A DNA stretch of 64,000 bases from Cinnamomum chago (GCA_038049695.1 CP142457.1:62864501-62928500), one strand, 5' to 3'. Shown: positions 1 to 14,283, counted from the first letter of the stretch. Made by a program: numbers and translations. Notes: a model not told the origin generated them from the sequence alone.

Positions 1-2300
1 ACCGGCATCGACCATATTACGAAATAACAAGAAAAAAAACAAAAGAAAACCGAATATGCTGGTCCATCTACAAATCCTCCGCCCTCGCCTCCTCTCACTT
101 CCTTGGGTCTGCAGGTCCTTGTCCCCCCATCCCCTCCCTCCCCCACTACCAGCAAGCCCAACCCTTTTCCTCATCTCTGCCTACCACCTCGTCTCCATCT
201 CCCCTCCTCCCTTCTCCCTCCTCCCTTCCCTTCATTACGATCATCTCGCCTCCTCCGACAAAGATGACCCCATGCTCGCTTCCATTCATTCATATCCCCC
301 ATCTCCCTACCTCCCCTGGCTCCATCTACCGCTCTGGAGCAGCACCAGCAACCAAGAGAGAAAAACTCAATTTCTATTTGGGTTCTGCAAATCGAGCACA
401 ACCACCGCAGAATGATCGATATCGACCATATTGTAATTATGACAAAAAAAAAAGATTTAAAAAGGCCGCATGAGGACCCCTCCCCTGTCCAACATGATAC
501 GACGACATGATAAGACGTATGAGGTCCTATGACTTTCCCCGTAAATTCCTCTAAAACATAACTTATTACCTAATGCAAAAATAAACAATAAAAATAAAAA
601 ACACTATCTTATCAACTGAGGTTGATTTCTCCACAACCAAGCAACTGCTTAACTTTTTTTGTCCACATTAATGGTGATGAATGCAGATAAAGCAGAGTTT
701 ATGATAAAATAGAATTTCTGTATTTTGATGTCCTTCTAGTGGGCAGTTGCATTCTCAATTCCCATTACATTTTTCTGCCACATGAAGATTGAGAAACACA
801 ACTTGAGTTCAACTACCAAGATATCAATAATGATATACCTAACCAATTGAATCAATTTATGCGCGGCCATGTTTCTTTGATTCAACCCTCTTATATTATA
901 TATCTTCACACTTATTTACATTAATTAAGATTAAATAATTTCATTCCAATTTGAGTGACAAAGTTGTTGGATTGATTATATATATGTACTTTACTTAGGA
1001 AGAAAACCAATAGTATATGTATAATATCACCCCCTTTTTTTTTCTAGTGAATTTAGAACCATGCATGTATGTAGGAAGACTGGAAAAGCTTGTGAGGTGA
1101 GAAGATTAGATGGGTCTGATGCAGTTTAATCAGGGGACTGGTTGCTATCAACATATGACCATTTCTTTGTTCTTTTCAGAAACGATATGTCACCCCAACA
1201 ACATCAATAAAAATTTTCATTATATCACAATAGAATCCTTATCCACCCAGGTCAAACATGTGAAAACGAAGATATCAGCAAATGTCATGAAAGAAATATT
1301 TTAGAAGATAATGGTGATATCATCATTATTTTTTTTTCATTAAACTTAGTTGAGTTTTTTTAAATCTTTTAAATTAAGTTTTCATCAATTCAAATGTTTT
1401 TGTTTTTGTTTAGAGCCATGTCCTCCTTAGATCCATGTAGGCAATGTAAAGCATCAAATCAAGATAAAATAAAATATAAATGAGTTATGATGATATTTTG
1501 TATTTAGTGTATTGGTAAGTAATATTTTTTACTTTTTATGTAAAAAAAGTGAGTATACTTTAGTCATTCAGTGGAGAAATAAAGTAGCATTTTGACTTTT
1601 TTTTTTTAAAAGGAGGAAATGAATTTTAAAGATATGTACTTTTGATGTGAACCCGTTATTTAAAAAATGAAGGATTTACGTTACTTTTGCTAGCCTAATA
1701 AATTGTCAAATGGGCCCAAAGTTTCAAGCATATATAGTGCTAAGGCCGTAAGTGGTCCTTGAGGGGTTCAGTCCCTGATGTTTCTAGACCTAGACTCAAA
1801 CTTTTGACTGGCACATATTCTAAAGTCAGACCGGGAATTGATAGTACACCCAGTTGGAACCGGATGCCTGGAGCAAAATTATACACCCAATTGTTATTAA
1901 ATGTGTTATCATTATATCTATAATATACAGACTATAACACATAATTTTATAGATAGGCATATATTATTCATTATTCTATTATATATACTTGGGTAAATAT
2001 GAATTTGGATATGTTTCATTGACAAGGAATCCATATATCATTTTCAGTACTAAAATGATCCATGAATGTCCTCAGTTAGGCGCATTAAATAACTGAGTAT
2101 CATGACTGTAAATTATTTCTTAAATTTTATTTCAACACTTAAAATGTAAGGAATTCAGCTTTCAGCGCCTTTACTATTTTGTTATTTTCTAAAAGCAATA
2201 AAGAAAAGGAAGGATTATAATTTTATTTTTTTAATTATTTTCAATATCTTTTTAGTAATATTTAAGAAAAGACATAATGACACACTGATGTTGTATATAT
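1..2300. other. Intergenic, no gene recognised
   Basis: AT-rich non-coding DNA. Roughly 60-360 is strongly pyrimidine-rich on the + strand (runs of ctcc and ccct), which gives open frames on both strands that look like composition artefacts. I see no domain, RNA gene or complete transposon in it. Confidence 0.6.
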
Positions 2301-2301
2301 A

Positions 2302-2342
2302 GGGAGATACTCCTATGAGAGTCTCTCATAGGAGCATCTCCC
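2302..2342. repeat. Short hairpin with 19-bp arms
   Basis: The 5' arm at 2302-2320 (gggagatactcctatgaga) is the reverse complement of the 3' arm at 2324-2342 with a single mismatch; the loop is 3 nt. A closely related string (ggggagatgctcttatgaga) recurs at 14281-14300 beside a (TA)n tract. The arm is therefore probably the terminus of a repeated element, with two ends here lying almost back to back. Confidence 0.7.
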
Positions 2343-2672
2343 GTAAATGTCTCATTATGTATATATATATAGTAAAGGGCTTTGTACCAAAGACCAAAGT
2401 GACCCTCTTAACACTCAATCATGAGATCACAAATGTTGTTATGATTTTCCTAATACATGAAAAGTTGCTACTTTTATTTGGTTTTGTTTAAGGGAACACA
2501 TCACTGACCATTACTTATGGAGGGGGAAATCTTCATTTTGACTATTTATCATAGCTATAGCTATACTGATATGGAGAATATTCATGTCCATTCATCCCTC
2601 ACTATAGAGTGAGGGAAACTTACATAACTGGAAATATTCATGTGCAAAAGAGGAAAATGAATATATGGTCAT

Positions 2673-2835
2673 ATGCAGAAAAAAAAAATGTTCTTGTGCA
2701 AAAAGGGAAAGCCATGTAAGTGTCCATCACCCTATGGTGAGGGATGGATGCAGAAAAATAATGTTCTTGTACAAAGAGGAAAAACTATGTAAGTATCATT
2801 TATCCTATGGTGAGAGATGGATGCACAAGAATGTC
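2673..2835. repeat. Imperfect 75-bp tandem repeat
   Basis: Units begin with atgca at 2673, 2748 and 2821 (75, 73 and a truncated third). Each carries 'tgttcttgt.caaa.agg' and 'ccctatggtgag.gatgg'-type blocks. A further degenerate unit may precede at about 2600-2672. Non-coding. Confidence 0.75.
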
Positions 2836-2964
2836 CCCTTACTGATATTAGAAAAGTGTAGTTTGCATTGATCAGACTCCTTTCGTTTCTCCTTTCCTTT
2901 GCAATCTTTAGACCCATAACATAAATATTCTTCATTGTCATTTCTTGTTGCATACATTTTTCTT

Positions 2965-3205
2965 TCTTTCTAAAGGTGGATTTTATTAAAGAACAGAAAA
3001 TTCACAATTTAATACATCAAAAGAAAAGAAAATACAACTAAGAAAGCATTGGCGCTATAAAAGATTTATAACGATACCAAAATCAATACAAATGATCAAA
3101 TAGAAGCTACGAACAAGACTTCCAACCCAACCCCTTGCTTAGCCAAAACATCAACTGTGCCGCGAACATGATAATAAGAAACTCACATTGAATAAGGCAA
3201 AGCCC
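2965..3205 (-). mobile_element. LINE (non-LTR retrotransposon) 3' tail
   Basis: Read on the minus strand, about 3172-3103 encodes a peptide reading HVRGTVDVLAKQGVG. This matches the C-terminal motif of the RNase H domain of plant L1-type LINEs (H-R-x-AN-x-AD-x-LAKQGV), with a small deletion before the D. An AT-rich 3' UTR-like tail follows down to about 2965. No reverse transcriptase or endonuclease is present, so this is a 5'-truncated dead copy. Family membership is known biology; the boundaries are estimates. Confidence 0.7.
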
Positions 3206-3729
3206 TTTTATTAACTACCCAAAAATAAAAAATAAAGGTAAAAATAAAGATAAAGCTGAGAGATCTCATTCAGATTGAACTGAAATCTTCAAGAACGGCG
3301 TGTTTGTTTGCAAAAGAGTAAAATAAAGGAAGACAGAAATAAACTCAAATCTGGATCTTTCCATCCCCCAGTCCCATCACCATACGGGAACATGAAAAAG
3401 TTCGCACAGCGACTTCATACGAACACCCGAACATATCCCTTTTTAGTATTTACCTATATTTTATTTCTAATTAATCTAATAGCATTTTCCCATTACTATA
3501 AACTAATATCCCCATAAAAAATATATATAAAACTTGAATTTAAACTCATTTGATATTATTTCCCGCCTATATTATCCTTAAAAAATTTGAAGCATTTGCC
3601 ACGTTCTTCCCACCTCACTGGTCGAGGAAACTAGACTCAAAAAACCCCAAGTACACTGCCAGTGGATGTCATACATATCCTCTCATATTTAACACATCTT
3701 TCTCTCTATGGAAGAATGCAAGGGGAGAA

Positions 3730-3960
3730 AAAAAAATAAAAAATAGAAAAAAAACTCTTTTCCGCCATTGGCAGCAACCACTCTCTCTCGCTCTCTCTAC
3801 CGTGGAATTGGATTCTCGTACCTTCCAAAACTACCCTTTTCATAAACCCTAGACCCCCCAAATCGAGCTTTGATTTAGAATCAGATCGTCGCAACGCAAC
3901 AACCAACAACCTTGAAATCCTTCTACGATCTAACCGGCAAACTTTTGGCACTCGATGCAT
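3730..3960 (+). other. Probable 5' UTR exon of the PHD gene
   Basis: A CT-rich stretch with an 'aaaccctaga' telo-box-like motif at about 3842 is followed by a possible donor (gtaatt at 3961). Composition and position fit a leader exon spliced to the acceptor at 5133. There is no transcript evidence, and the transcription start cannot be placed. Confidence 0.4.
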
Positions 3961-4550
3961 GTAATTGTATTATCTGTTTCTTTGAACTACGATCGTCAGA
4001 TTCTCCGCTGTCGCCAAATGATCGCCTTTTTTTTTTTTCTTTCTTTTATTGATTGTGTTTTGATTATATGTTCGTTTGATAGAGATGAGATGATTTTGTT
4101 GGAAGTTATTGGTTTGATTCAGCTGTTAATTCGGATGAGGTCGTTGTTTCTGTGGGATTCAATTGTATTGGGGGATTAGGGTTTGTTGTTGCATGTTAAT
4201 GATGATTTTAGGCATGTTACTTTTTGCTAGTGCTTTCTAATTCTGATTATCCCTGGATTATATTTCTTGTCACAAAATTGAATATATTGTAAAGAATTGC
4301 CTTTTGTTTTGGATATGGATGAAGTAAGGATATTTGGCGTGGAATGGGCAAGATGATTACTCTGTAGGAATTAATCGGGTTAGATTATTCTTCAAACTGG
4401 TTTTTTTTTTTTTTTTATATGTTTGAGATGAACGGTATCTTGAGAAACCTGATTACTCTGTTCTACCGTCCCAAATACACAAGGGATTTTGTTGAGGATC
4501 CATTGGATTAAATTATCCTTGTTCATTTGTGTTCTGAAGTATAGCGAAAC

Positions 4551-4722
4551 ATTTTTTTTTTTTTTGGTAACATGGGAACCCGCCAAGCCTCCTTCGGTTG
4601 ATCATTGGTAAACCCACGGATATATAGAACCACCCACTAATCATATGTATTGGGTAAGACCTTAAGGGATTCGAAGGTAGGACCTCCAGGTTAAAAGTGG
4701 ACTTTCTAACCACACGAACATT
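4551..4722 (-). mobile_element. tRNA-derived SINE-like element
   Basis: On the minus strand the segment begins 'tgttcgtgtggttagaaagt', has a box-B-like 'ccttcgaatccc' and ends in a poly-A tract (poly-T at 4551-4565 on +). This is the layout of a Pol III-derived SINE: tRNA-like head, unrelated body, A tail. It sits in the first intron or upstream region of the PHD gene. I could not assign a named SINE family or find a clear target duplication. Confidence 0.55.
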
Positions 4723-5163
4723 TTAAGTGTGGGAAGTAGAATTGAAGTTCCCACCATTTGTTGTGCAGCTTGTGCTCCAATTGACAACCTTAGTAGATTT
4801 GAGATTTTCCACCTCTTCCATTTTTCCAAGTGTGAAAGGGAATGGTTGACAATATGTTCCACTGAAATATACTATTTACTTGTGTTTGAGGTGTGTATCC
4901 AAACGCAACATAAGTTTAATGAAATGTGAATATTGTTTATCTTCTTCTTCTTCTTTTTTTTGGTTGAGAAATGAATGGATTTACTATGGATGAACTCAGT
5001 CCAAACTTCTTAATTATCTGTTCTAGACTTCTAGATTTTTAAAAGCTGCAAATTTTTTGTGTTGGTTTTATTTATATATAGTGTTAATTGTCTCGGGGAG
5101 AGCATCTCATTTGCTGATTAACCTTCATTTATAGATGACTCCAGTCTTAAATGAAGTTTCTAC

Positions 5164-6423
5164 ATGCAAGAACCTGTGGAGGAGACACGCCATGCCCTTC
5201 AGACATACATGGTATGTCATTTGTAAGAATCGGTGTTGATTCCTATTCTATTATTGCCTTTTTGTGTGTTTCTTGAACCAATTTCATTACTATGCATATT
5301 CGTCTTTTAGTTTCTTGTGACTAACTCATTATTTTAGATTGTTCTTTAATGTATAGTATAAAAAGTCTATGCTTAGAGATGTTCAAATACCATTGCAATA
5401 TTTTAGCTTGGATTCTGAAAAATATTTCTGGGACCAAATCCATGCTACTTTGGATCGCTATTTGGCATTACTGTGTAGTTGTTCCATCATATGAAAGCAA
5501 AATCAATATTATGTTACATTTAGCCTAACTTAAACAAGTTCTTAAGTGTACTGCTCAAATCTTTAACAATGCAGGCAATTTCATTGGTTGCATATACCAA
5601 TGCCATCACAGAATTCTTGAGCAATACGTCATAAAAAGGAACTTACTATGGTGAGATGCATTGTGATTCTTATCTAATACCTGTGTCCTTCCAGTGGTTA
5701 TTATTGTTCTCAGAATAACATGTTTCTTTGGTGATGGATTATTCAAATTTCAGACATGGTATGTGGCTTACAAGCAGATGAGTAATTTTACTTTGATTGA
5801 AATATGGAAAAAACAGATTGACAGTTACATATCTGTAACTTAGAATCAAAGTATGATAATTGTAACGATGCTGTAGTCAGCCACTAATCTAGATTAAAGA
5901 TTCTTGCCAGGATAAGTGTTCTTGCAATAATTCCAGAACTGATAAAAAATGCTTCTATTGGCAACAATTTGCAGAATGTTCGGCTTCCACACCCTCATGC
6001 CCAATGCAGCAATGAATTCTTTTATCATGGAAATTCCAAAGAATCAGAAGAAAATTTAAGTATTCAGAATCAGGCAAAACCTTCTGAGTGCTCAATGGAA
6101 CGGGTGGGATCTTCATTGGTCGGAAGTACTGTAACAAATAATAGTGCTGATAAGCAGAAATCTCCTCTCAATTCTTCTAGTATCGTTCCAAATCACAAAG
6201 TGAGTAAACCGAGCTCAAGCAAAAATGTTCATCTAAAGCTATGTTGGACCCATAAGTGGCATGGGTTAGTGAGAACCTGCCAGCGCAGTCCGATAAATAT
6301 TCATACTAGAGGTAACAATTTGATGAGTTCATTGCCTCACATGATGTATCTGATATGCAGGAAACTCCTTTACAATCTCAGACCACTGAGGGATCAGATA
6401 TTTTGGAAGATGATGTGAGTACC

Positions 6424-6506
<83 letters not shown>

Positions 6507-9500
6507 TGATCCATTTTCTTTATTTTATTTGGGAGTTGGGAGCTTAGGTCCTCCCTTCTGTCACCCGTTACCTCTCTTGTTTGCTATATACATGTAGTTA
6601 GCACCGTCTCACTTTTAGTGTATTCACATGATGCTTTTTTCTGTTAGTGAGGTCTATCTTGCATCTGGAAAGAAAATGATGGAGAGTTCATCTGCAAAAC
6701 TTGAAAATAGACTTTCTTTTCAATCATTCTTTTGGCATTGTTCTGCATCATGTCTTGTAACCACATTTGACATTTCCAAAAACTGCATTGTAGTTGCAAC
6801 TTCTATTGAAATGGTGTGAGTTTCAATTGATGGAAATCTTTCAAAGGATCAAAATGATCTTGATGCGAGGAACAGTAGGTGTGTGCGTGTAACTGCAGTT
6901 TTCTTAAATTTTTTGTGCATTTAATATTTTCCCAATGCCATTTGGAAACAGGTAAAGGTCTGCGACATCTGTGGAGATGCAGGTCGGGAGGAGATGCTTG
7001 CTATTTGTAGCAGATGTAGTGATGGTGCGGAGCACACGTAAGACGTTTTTAATTCCTTTCTTTAATTTTGAATACTTCAGGAGTGTCCAGGTTATCTAAT
7101 TTAAGTAGACTATTTTTCTGATAATTATAAATTTGTTTGTTTATCAGCTACTGCATGCATATAATGCTTGATAAAGTTCCAGAAGGTGATTGGCTATGCG
7201 AAGAATGCCAGCTAAAGGAGAATGCAGAAAAAACAGAACTGGATAAAATGAAAACAGTGACAGAAACTCCAAAAGAACCTTCCATGAAGGAAAAAGATTT
7301 TGGAGGCATCATGAACCCTAAGCTAGTACTAAAGTTGGATAGCAAAGCAGATGAAGTGGACGCGAACAAGGTTTCAAAAGTCACTTCAAGTTCCCTTCCA
7401 TCTACCAAGAGGCATGCAGACACTCATGAAGATTCTTTAAAGTCAAGAAAACCAGATACAAACGCAACTGCCGGAGCATCAGAGATGGTCAGCCTTTTCA
7501 AAAACTCTGCATTATCTCGAGGGAATTCATTGAAGAGCATGGATGTGGGGAAGTTAAAGCAGTCGAATCTGGTTGCTTCATCTGGAAGTCAGTTTGTTAA
7601 TAATTCTGAAGAGATTGCCCGCTCCCTCAGTACTGTGGGTCTAGACTCATCCAGAACACAAGAAAATTTTCAGCCACCTCGGGGTTAGTTGACATGTGTT
7701 AGTGCTTGGTTTGTTTGGAAAGAAGAAGAAATGCATCTCATTTGCATTTGTTTGGTTTGGCTCATAAGACTGTCCTTTCTTAATTATTTTACTTTACACT
7801 GTGTTTATTTGAAGGTCTTCTTTCAAGGTCGGCTACTTTCAATTGTTTAAGCTCAAAACCAAAAGTCAAGCTGCTATTGGAAGATGATTTACAAAGGAAA
7901 AAGTTGCCCAAAAAGCCCTCTAGGGTTGTCACAAGAAAAGAGGGATTGGCTGCCAAATCTATGTTGTTCAAAATGCCAAGCTCATGCCACTCAAATACAA
8001 TTAAATCTAAACTCAAAATGCAGTCATCTTATCTCTCTCATGCGGAGGATCCAGGAGGCTTGAAACATGAAGAACAATCTTTATCAGAAAGGAAAAGTTC
8101 TTTTAAACTGGATCATGCTGTGGTTAGTTCACCAGCTGCGGTAACCAGTATGTCACTTCCAAAGGCTGATCCAGAAAGTGTGTTCCCTGGTGATAGTACA
8201 TCTACCTCTGTGAAAAATGCCTCTGATCCAAATACTCCACAGTCCAATGGAAAACTAAACCCTTGCAACTCTACTATATCTTTTGCTTGTAAAGGATCAG
8301 AAAAGTTACTTGCTTCAGGTACGATGCGACTATATATGTTGTGGCAGATATGATGTGAGTTTCAGCATATGTTGTATCGAACTATTTTAATCATTTGTTT
8401 TTCATGGATTGATTATTTCTGTTCTGATGTCTAGATGGACGTGACGAAGTGAAGAAGCAGTTGTCATGTTTGTCCAGCGGTTTGAGGATTCCTATTTCTG
8501 AAGGCATGCCCAAATCTGCAGAAAGAAAGCCTTACCAAGTTGGCCCTAAGGAAAACGAAGCAGCTAGTTTTTGTGTCGCTGATGCATCGTATGCTAGTCC
8601 TGACGTAGTTCTGCAAGGTGGTTTGCTTACGTTCCATGAATCCACAAAACAAGATGGTAACACCAAGGGTTCTTCTGCTTTGAACTCATCAAATCTAACT
8701 AGTTCGTCCACAGGTAAAAAATTTCTGTGCCACAGATGTAGCAAAGCAGGACACACTGCACAATTCTGTATAGCTTCAAATCATGTTTCTGCTCTTAAGG
8801 CTTCTGCTGCAAGTTCAGGAGAGATTTGTAATAAAAGCAGCAAGTGGAAAGATGCTGTAGAAGCTATTTCAACGGCTAGATATAAAGAACATGATCAATC
8901 TGGCAAGTTATTCATGTCAAGTACCATTTTGAATGGTGAAATAGCTTCTAAAGATCAATTATCGAGTTCTCCAAGTTTTGTGACAAACTTGTCCTCCATA
9001 GAAGTGATTTCTGATTCTCAAGAAGCCTTGCAGAGCTCATTGTCTGATTCTAGTAGAACTACAGCTACCATCAATGTCAAGCAGCATTCTGTACGCTCAA
9101 CAGAAACATTATGTGCTCCCAGAGAAACAAACTCAAATTCCATTTCTACCAATTCTGATGAACTTAAATTGATACCGTGCATGATGAAAATGTCAACTCA
9201 AGCTTCTGTAGCTGCCAATATTTTAAGAATTTCAGCCATTCCAGTGCATGATTACATTTGGCAGTATGATCCTTTCTTTTTCTTTGAAATTCTTAGTTGC
9301 CTTTTGGTGGATACACTCATAAATTTCTTTCAGAAATGCCGTGATACAGTGTGCTTTTTATGTTGCAGAGGTGGTTTTATGTTGCAGAGAAGGGGAAAGC
9401 TTACCGACCATTTTGATGGGATTCAAGCACACATGTCAACTTGCGCATCACCGAGAGTTCTTGAACTGGTGAAGAAGTTTCCTTGTAAAGTTGAGTTGGA

Positions 9501-12500
9501 GGAAATTCCTCGACCGAGCTCATGGCCAATGCAGTTCCAGGGCAAGGCTACAGAAGATAACATTGCTCTCTACTTCTTTGCTAAAGATCTTGAGAGGTTT
9601 GTTGTTTGACATTTCACTTTCTTTTTTTTCTCTGTAAATGGAGATTCTTGTGAGCTGACTTATCTGTTGAAATTTTCTTTTCATGGCACAGTTATGAAAG
9701 TAACTACAAGAGGTTGCTGGATAATATGGTTAACAATGACTTAGCCTTGAAAGGTCATGTCGACAGAATTGAGCTTCTGATATTCCCATCAAATCTGTTG
9801 CCTGAGAAATCCCAGTGTAAGATTTCCTTTTTGAAAAAAAGTTTGTCAGTGAAATTTAACAAAATATATTGCAATGCATCCTTTGCGCTTCCTTTAATTG
9901 ACCATATCTGTTGGACATCTATGCTCTGCATTTCATCTTGAGTCTGATTTTTAAAATTTTCATTATATGTTGGAAATTGGGATACCAGTATAAATACATT
10001 TCTATTAATAAATAATAATTATAAATGATGTGGTTCTCAATACAGATTGGAATAGATTATTTTTCCTCTGGGCTGTATTCAGAGAAAGGAGGGAAACTTG
10101 CTTAGAATCCCTATCTCATTCTCCAAAGAATATCTATGGGGCCAGTTTGGGTTTGGAGTCCTCAATCCAAGCCCCTGTTGTGGCTGATGTTGTCGCATCT
10201 TGCTTAGAATCCCTATCTCATTCTCCAAAGAATATCTATGGGGCCAGTTTGGGTTTGGAGTCCTCAATCCAAGCCCCTGTTGTGGCTGATGTTGTCGCAT
10301 CTTGCTTAGAATCCCTATCTCATTCTCCAAAGAATATCTATGGGGCCAGTTTGGGTTTGGAGTCCTCAATCCAAGCCCCTGTTGTGGCTGATGTTGTCAC
10401 ATCTCAGAGAACAGGTTTGTTTGGGCAAAAGGAGAAGGAAGTGTCAATGTATGACAATTCGCCTAAAGCACCAGAAGCCGTCAAGTCTAATACTGTTGAT
10501 TTGCCCTTTTTATCATCTTTCCAAAATGGAGATAAGAACTGTTACAGGAAAGCTTCGTCTCTTGATCAAAGGCCCATAAACTTCCATGAGCACAATCAAT
10601 TAGCAATTCATGATACACGTGCATCTGAGAAGCAGGCATTCTGTTCCATTGCTGAAATTCATCCATCAACTAGTGTTATCCAGCTGACTAGGGTACATGA
10701 TGGCTGTTCATTGTCAAGTATCCCAGTGACCAATCCAGAGTTATTTCCAGAAGTGAGAGGCGACAACACCTCCTTGGTAAAGTCTAACTTTTGTCTGCAT
10801 ATGTTTGGATTCTAAGAGGGACTGCCCCATTTACCTTCCTGATTGTTTTTACTGTTGATCTTTCGATTTTATAGAGTGCATTACTGATGTTTTGAGTGTG
10901 CCTGTTTCTTCCTCTGTTTTTACTTCTTGTTATTTGTTTTTTAATTACTGAGTCCATGATACTGGCCAACATTCGGATACCTGGAGACAAGCATAGTACC
11001 TAGGCAAAAGAAGTTGGATAACTGTACATCTTGGATATCATTTTCAGTATTTTTTTTTTTTTTGACCCATTAACTTCCTTGGGCTAAAAAAAACTGTGTA
11101 GGCCACCATAATGCATGATGATCATGGAAGGTAGAATGGACAATGCGTCTTGGATCGCACACATGTAGGTATTTGACACGACCCGAGCCCGAGATTAGAA
11201 CTAATCCAAGATAATCCCGAGTCGCGTCGCATACTTACTCCCGTGAATCTCAACACAAAAAAATTCACAAGGGATATCATTAAACATTATGCGGAAATAT
11301 TCACAAATATACATTGCTGAAGTTCTTTACACTATATACAACTCCCTCACTTGCATATTTAAATACAATGCAAGGATCAAAATTGTGAAACGTTTCAACT
11401 CATCACAACTCAAAGTTTTACTTCCATTCAACTAGTCCTCCTCGAGGAACCGTGCCGGACGTCTCCGGTGGCGCTGTGGTCTCAGAAGGACCGGCATGGG
11501 CAGCTGTGCCTGTAATGCCATCAATAACACTATGAATTTCACAATTCAGCAATGTATAAACACTTACATGATTTAACATGCTAACGATACATTTCATTCA
11601 TTTCATTTATTGTTCAATTGGTTTAATTCCAATTCCAACTCATAATCAATAAGAGTCTCTTTCTTTGGCAAACTATAATAGCATTTCAATTTCAATTCAA
11701 TTCCATTTCCATCTCCCTCAAAGGAGAGGATTATTTCTTCCCTACGGAAGGATTCAATTATTGTGGGTCTTATCAGAGTCCGGGCCAGGGACAACTGATA
11801 TCACCACGGAGCTCCGGAACACTCCCAAATAATCTGCTGCAGCAGATTCAGCTCAATGAGCTTATAGAAATCACTATGTAGTGCCAAACTCATTAATCAA
11901 TTCAATTATCAATTCATTCCACTTTGGTTAGCATTGTCCTCGTTGGCACCGGGCGGAAGGGCGCACCATTCATGACCCAGACCTCAAAACGGATTCATTT
12001 CATTTAATGGAGAAAATGCCATAAACAATTAAATAAGTGACGAATACCATCCATTCAAGTGTAATTCCAGACTTCCAGTTGTTCAAGGTACGTGTTATTT
12101 TCGATGAACATTACAGATATATGGATGGTGTACCTTGAAATTCCCTAAATCCACACTAATGGAGGTATAAAGAATAGGAATAACCTTAACCTACTCTATC
12201 AATCTTACCTTTAAAACTCCGAATGTAATTCTGTTCGTACAAGCTATTCATGCATTATGAATTAGCTTTTGACATTATCATCGCATTACGATTTAACTTT
12301 AAGTTCCCTGTGACCATATAAATCGCTTTAGATATCAATCCAAAGACAACATTTTGTTTATGGAAATTATACTAAACTCATTATCCATTGATCACAGTCT
12401 AATTACCCTCGAAACAACATTTGAAACCGTATGTAAAAACTTAGAAAATCACTCTTTTCTCAGAGTACCCAGTCGACCGAGGCCTTGGTCGGTCGACCCC

Positions 12501-14240
12501 ATGAACTAAGGCTCGGTCGACCTGCGAAGGCCAAGTCGACCTTCTCCATGTGTGCCCGGTCGACCAAGACATCAGCCGGCAGTTGTAATTGAAATTCACA
12601 AAAATGGCTCGATCAGAATTCCAGAGAGCAATTTCCAGTTTGGCCGGTCGACCGAGCTGCTAGCCGGTCGACCGAGCTACATTCAACCCTGATACAGAAT
12701 TCATATAAGAATTCTGTTTGTTTCAATCCAACCTGTAATAATACTTGGAACCTCCTGTTCCCTTCTTTACAAACAACCTTTAAAATTCATACAACACTTC
12801 TATTCCCTCATGCACTCACTAAAACCCATCATTCCATCAATTCCATGAGAATTCCATTCTAACTTATTCACTAACATCTCAAACAACTAACATATAATCA
12901 TAAACAAGAGTTTATACTTGCCTTTTCTGCTGTGATTCAACACAAAACCTTTTGTTTCACCCTCTAGTTGAGTCAAAATCACCAAATCTCTAAGAAAACC
13001 AACAACCCACTTGATGAAGAAGGTGATGAATTCAATTCTCTTGAAACCCACTCGACAACTTCTTGCTTCAATCACTTGATAGCCAAGAACGAAGAAGAAA
13101 CTAAGCTGCTGTGTTTCTTTCCTTCTCAAGGGTGCTGGGGATGAATCACAAGGAAATGACATGCAACTTGGGGTCTTGACACATAACATGTATATTTTGC
13201 ATACTAACCCCACATTTAATGCATATTTCTATCTTAAGTCAATTCAAGACTCATTCGACTCATATTACATCAAATAAAAAGGTGTGTATTATGAAAGTTG
13301 TTGCACTCCTCGAGATGCACACAATGGTATCAAATTTCACCTCATTCGACGAAATACGCGTAAATCCGTATTTACGGAAAAATTCTTCATATCACCACTT
13401 TGAGTCTAAATTCGACTCAATTAAGTGAATTCCTTTCAAATCCATGCTATTATGTTTAATTCATTCATTCACAACTAATTTGATCCATTTTCATCATTAA
13501 TCACTATTAAGTTGCTTAATCATGTTTAAACCATGTTAATCTCGATTAATTAACGTTAATCTTGATTAACTTGGGTTGGGGTGTAACAGTATTACCCAGA
13601 TCTTTCGATCCCTGGCCTCCCTCATTAGTCATCATGCCATGGCCACATGTGGGCACCACAAGGGAGTCCACACGAGGGTCCACGAGAAACATGGTCAGCA
13701 GAGCACAACCCATATATATACATACAAATATATATAGATATATATATATATATATATATATGAGGTGTTCTCCTGTGTGATACAGTTGCTGGGGCCCCAT
13801 AGACCATGGGAGAAGTGGGAATTGAAAGATCCAGGTGGCAGGTGGGACCATCCTAGTTATGAGATTTTAAGTCAATCCAATGATCCTGGCCCCTTGATCT
13901 GTGGCCCACAAGTTTAACTGCTTTAAATAAAAAAAGAAATACACTTGATCCCAATTGAACATAAGTTGATGGCTCATTTGGATTGAACATAAAGTGAGCC
14001 CCACATGATGTCTCGTGCAGTAAGACCGTGTGAGACATGCATAGGAGGAGCAAACACCTATATATATTCATCTATTTCAAATTAAATCCAATGACAAATA
14101 TGTGGGGAGGGTTGTCAAATTGGGAATATTTCCCATTCAATAGAATGTCATTGACAGGGGCTCACTGTGAAATAGAGGGACAAAAAATGTCTTACTTGGT
14201 AGTGATAAAATGTGCCTTTTATATATATATATTTATGGGA

Positions 14241-14283
<43 letters not shown>

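Noticed and set aside
56-415. 119-codon + strand frame with overlapping frames on the other strand
   Set aside because: Pro/Ser/Leu-rich translation from a pyrimidine-rich tract; no domain, no splice context.
6200-6360. Read-through of the frame after residue HK as coding
   Set aside because: The peptide loses family resemblance, while a gtgagt donor at 6200 and a tgcag acceptor at 6360 join in phase to an ETPLQSQTTEG segment that leads into the PHD finger.
10079-10369. 96-codon minus-strand frame with internal repeats
   Set aside because: Shadow of the 102-bp coding repeats of the PHD gene on the other strand.
10099-10404. CRISPR-like direct repeats
   Set aside because: Units are contiguous with no spacers, in a plant exon; this is a coding tandem repeat.
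13546-13851. 101-codon minus-strand frame with poly-Ile/Tyr
   Set aside because: Translation of a (TA)n microsatellite.
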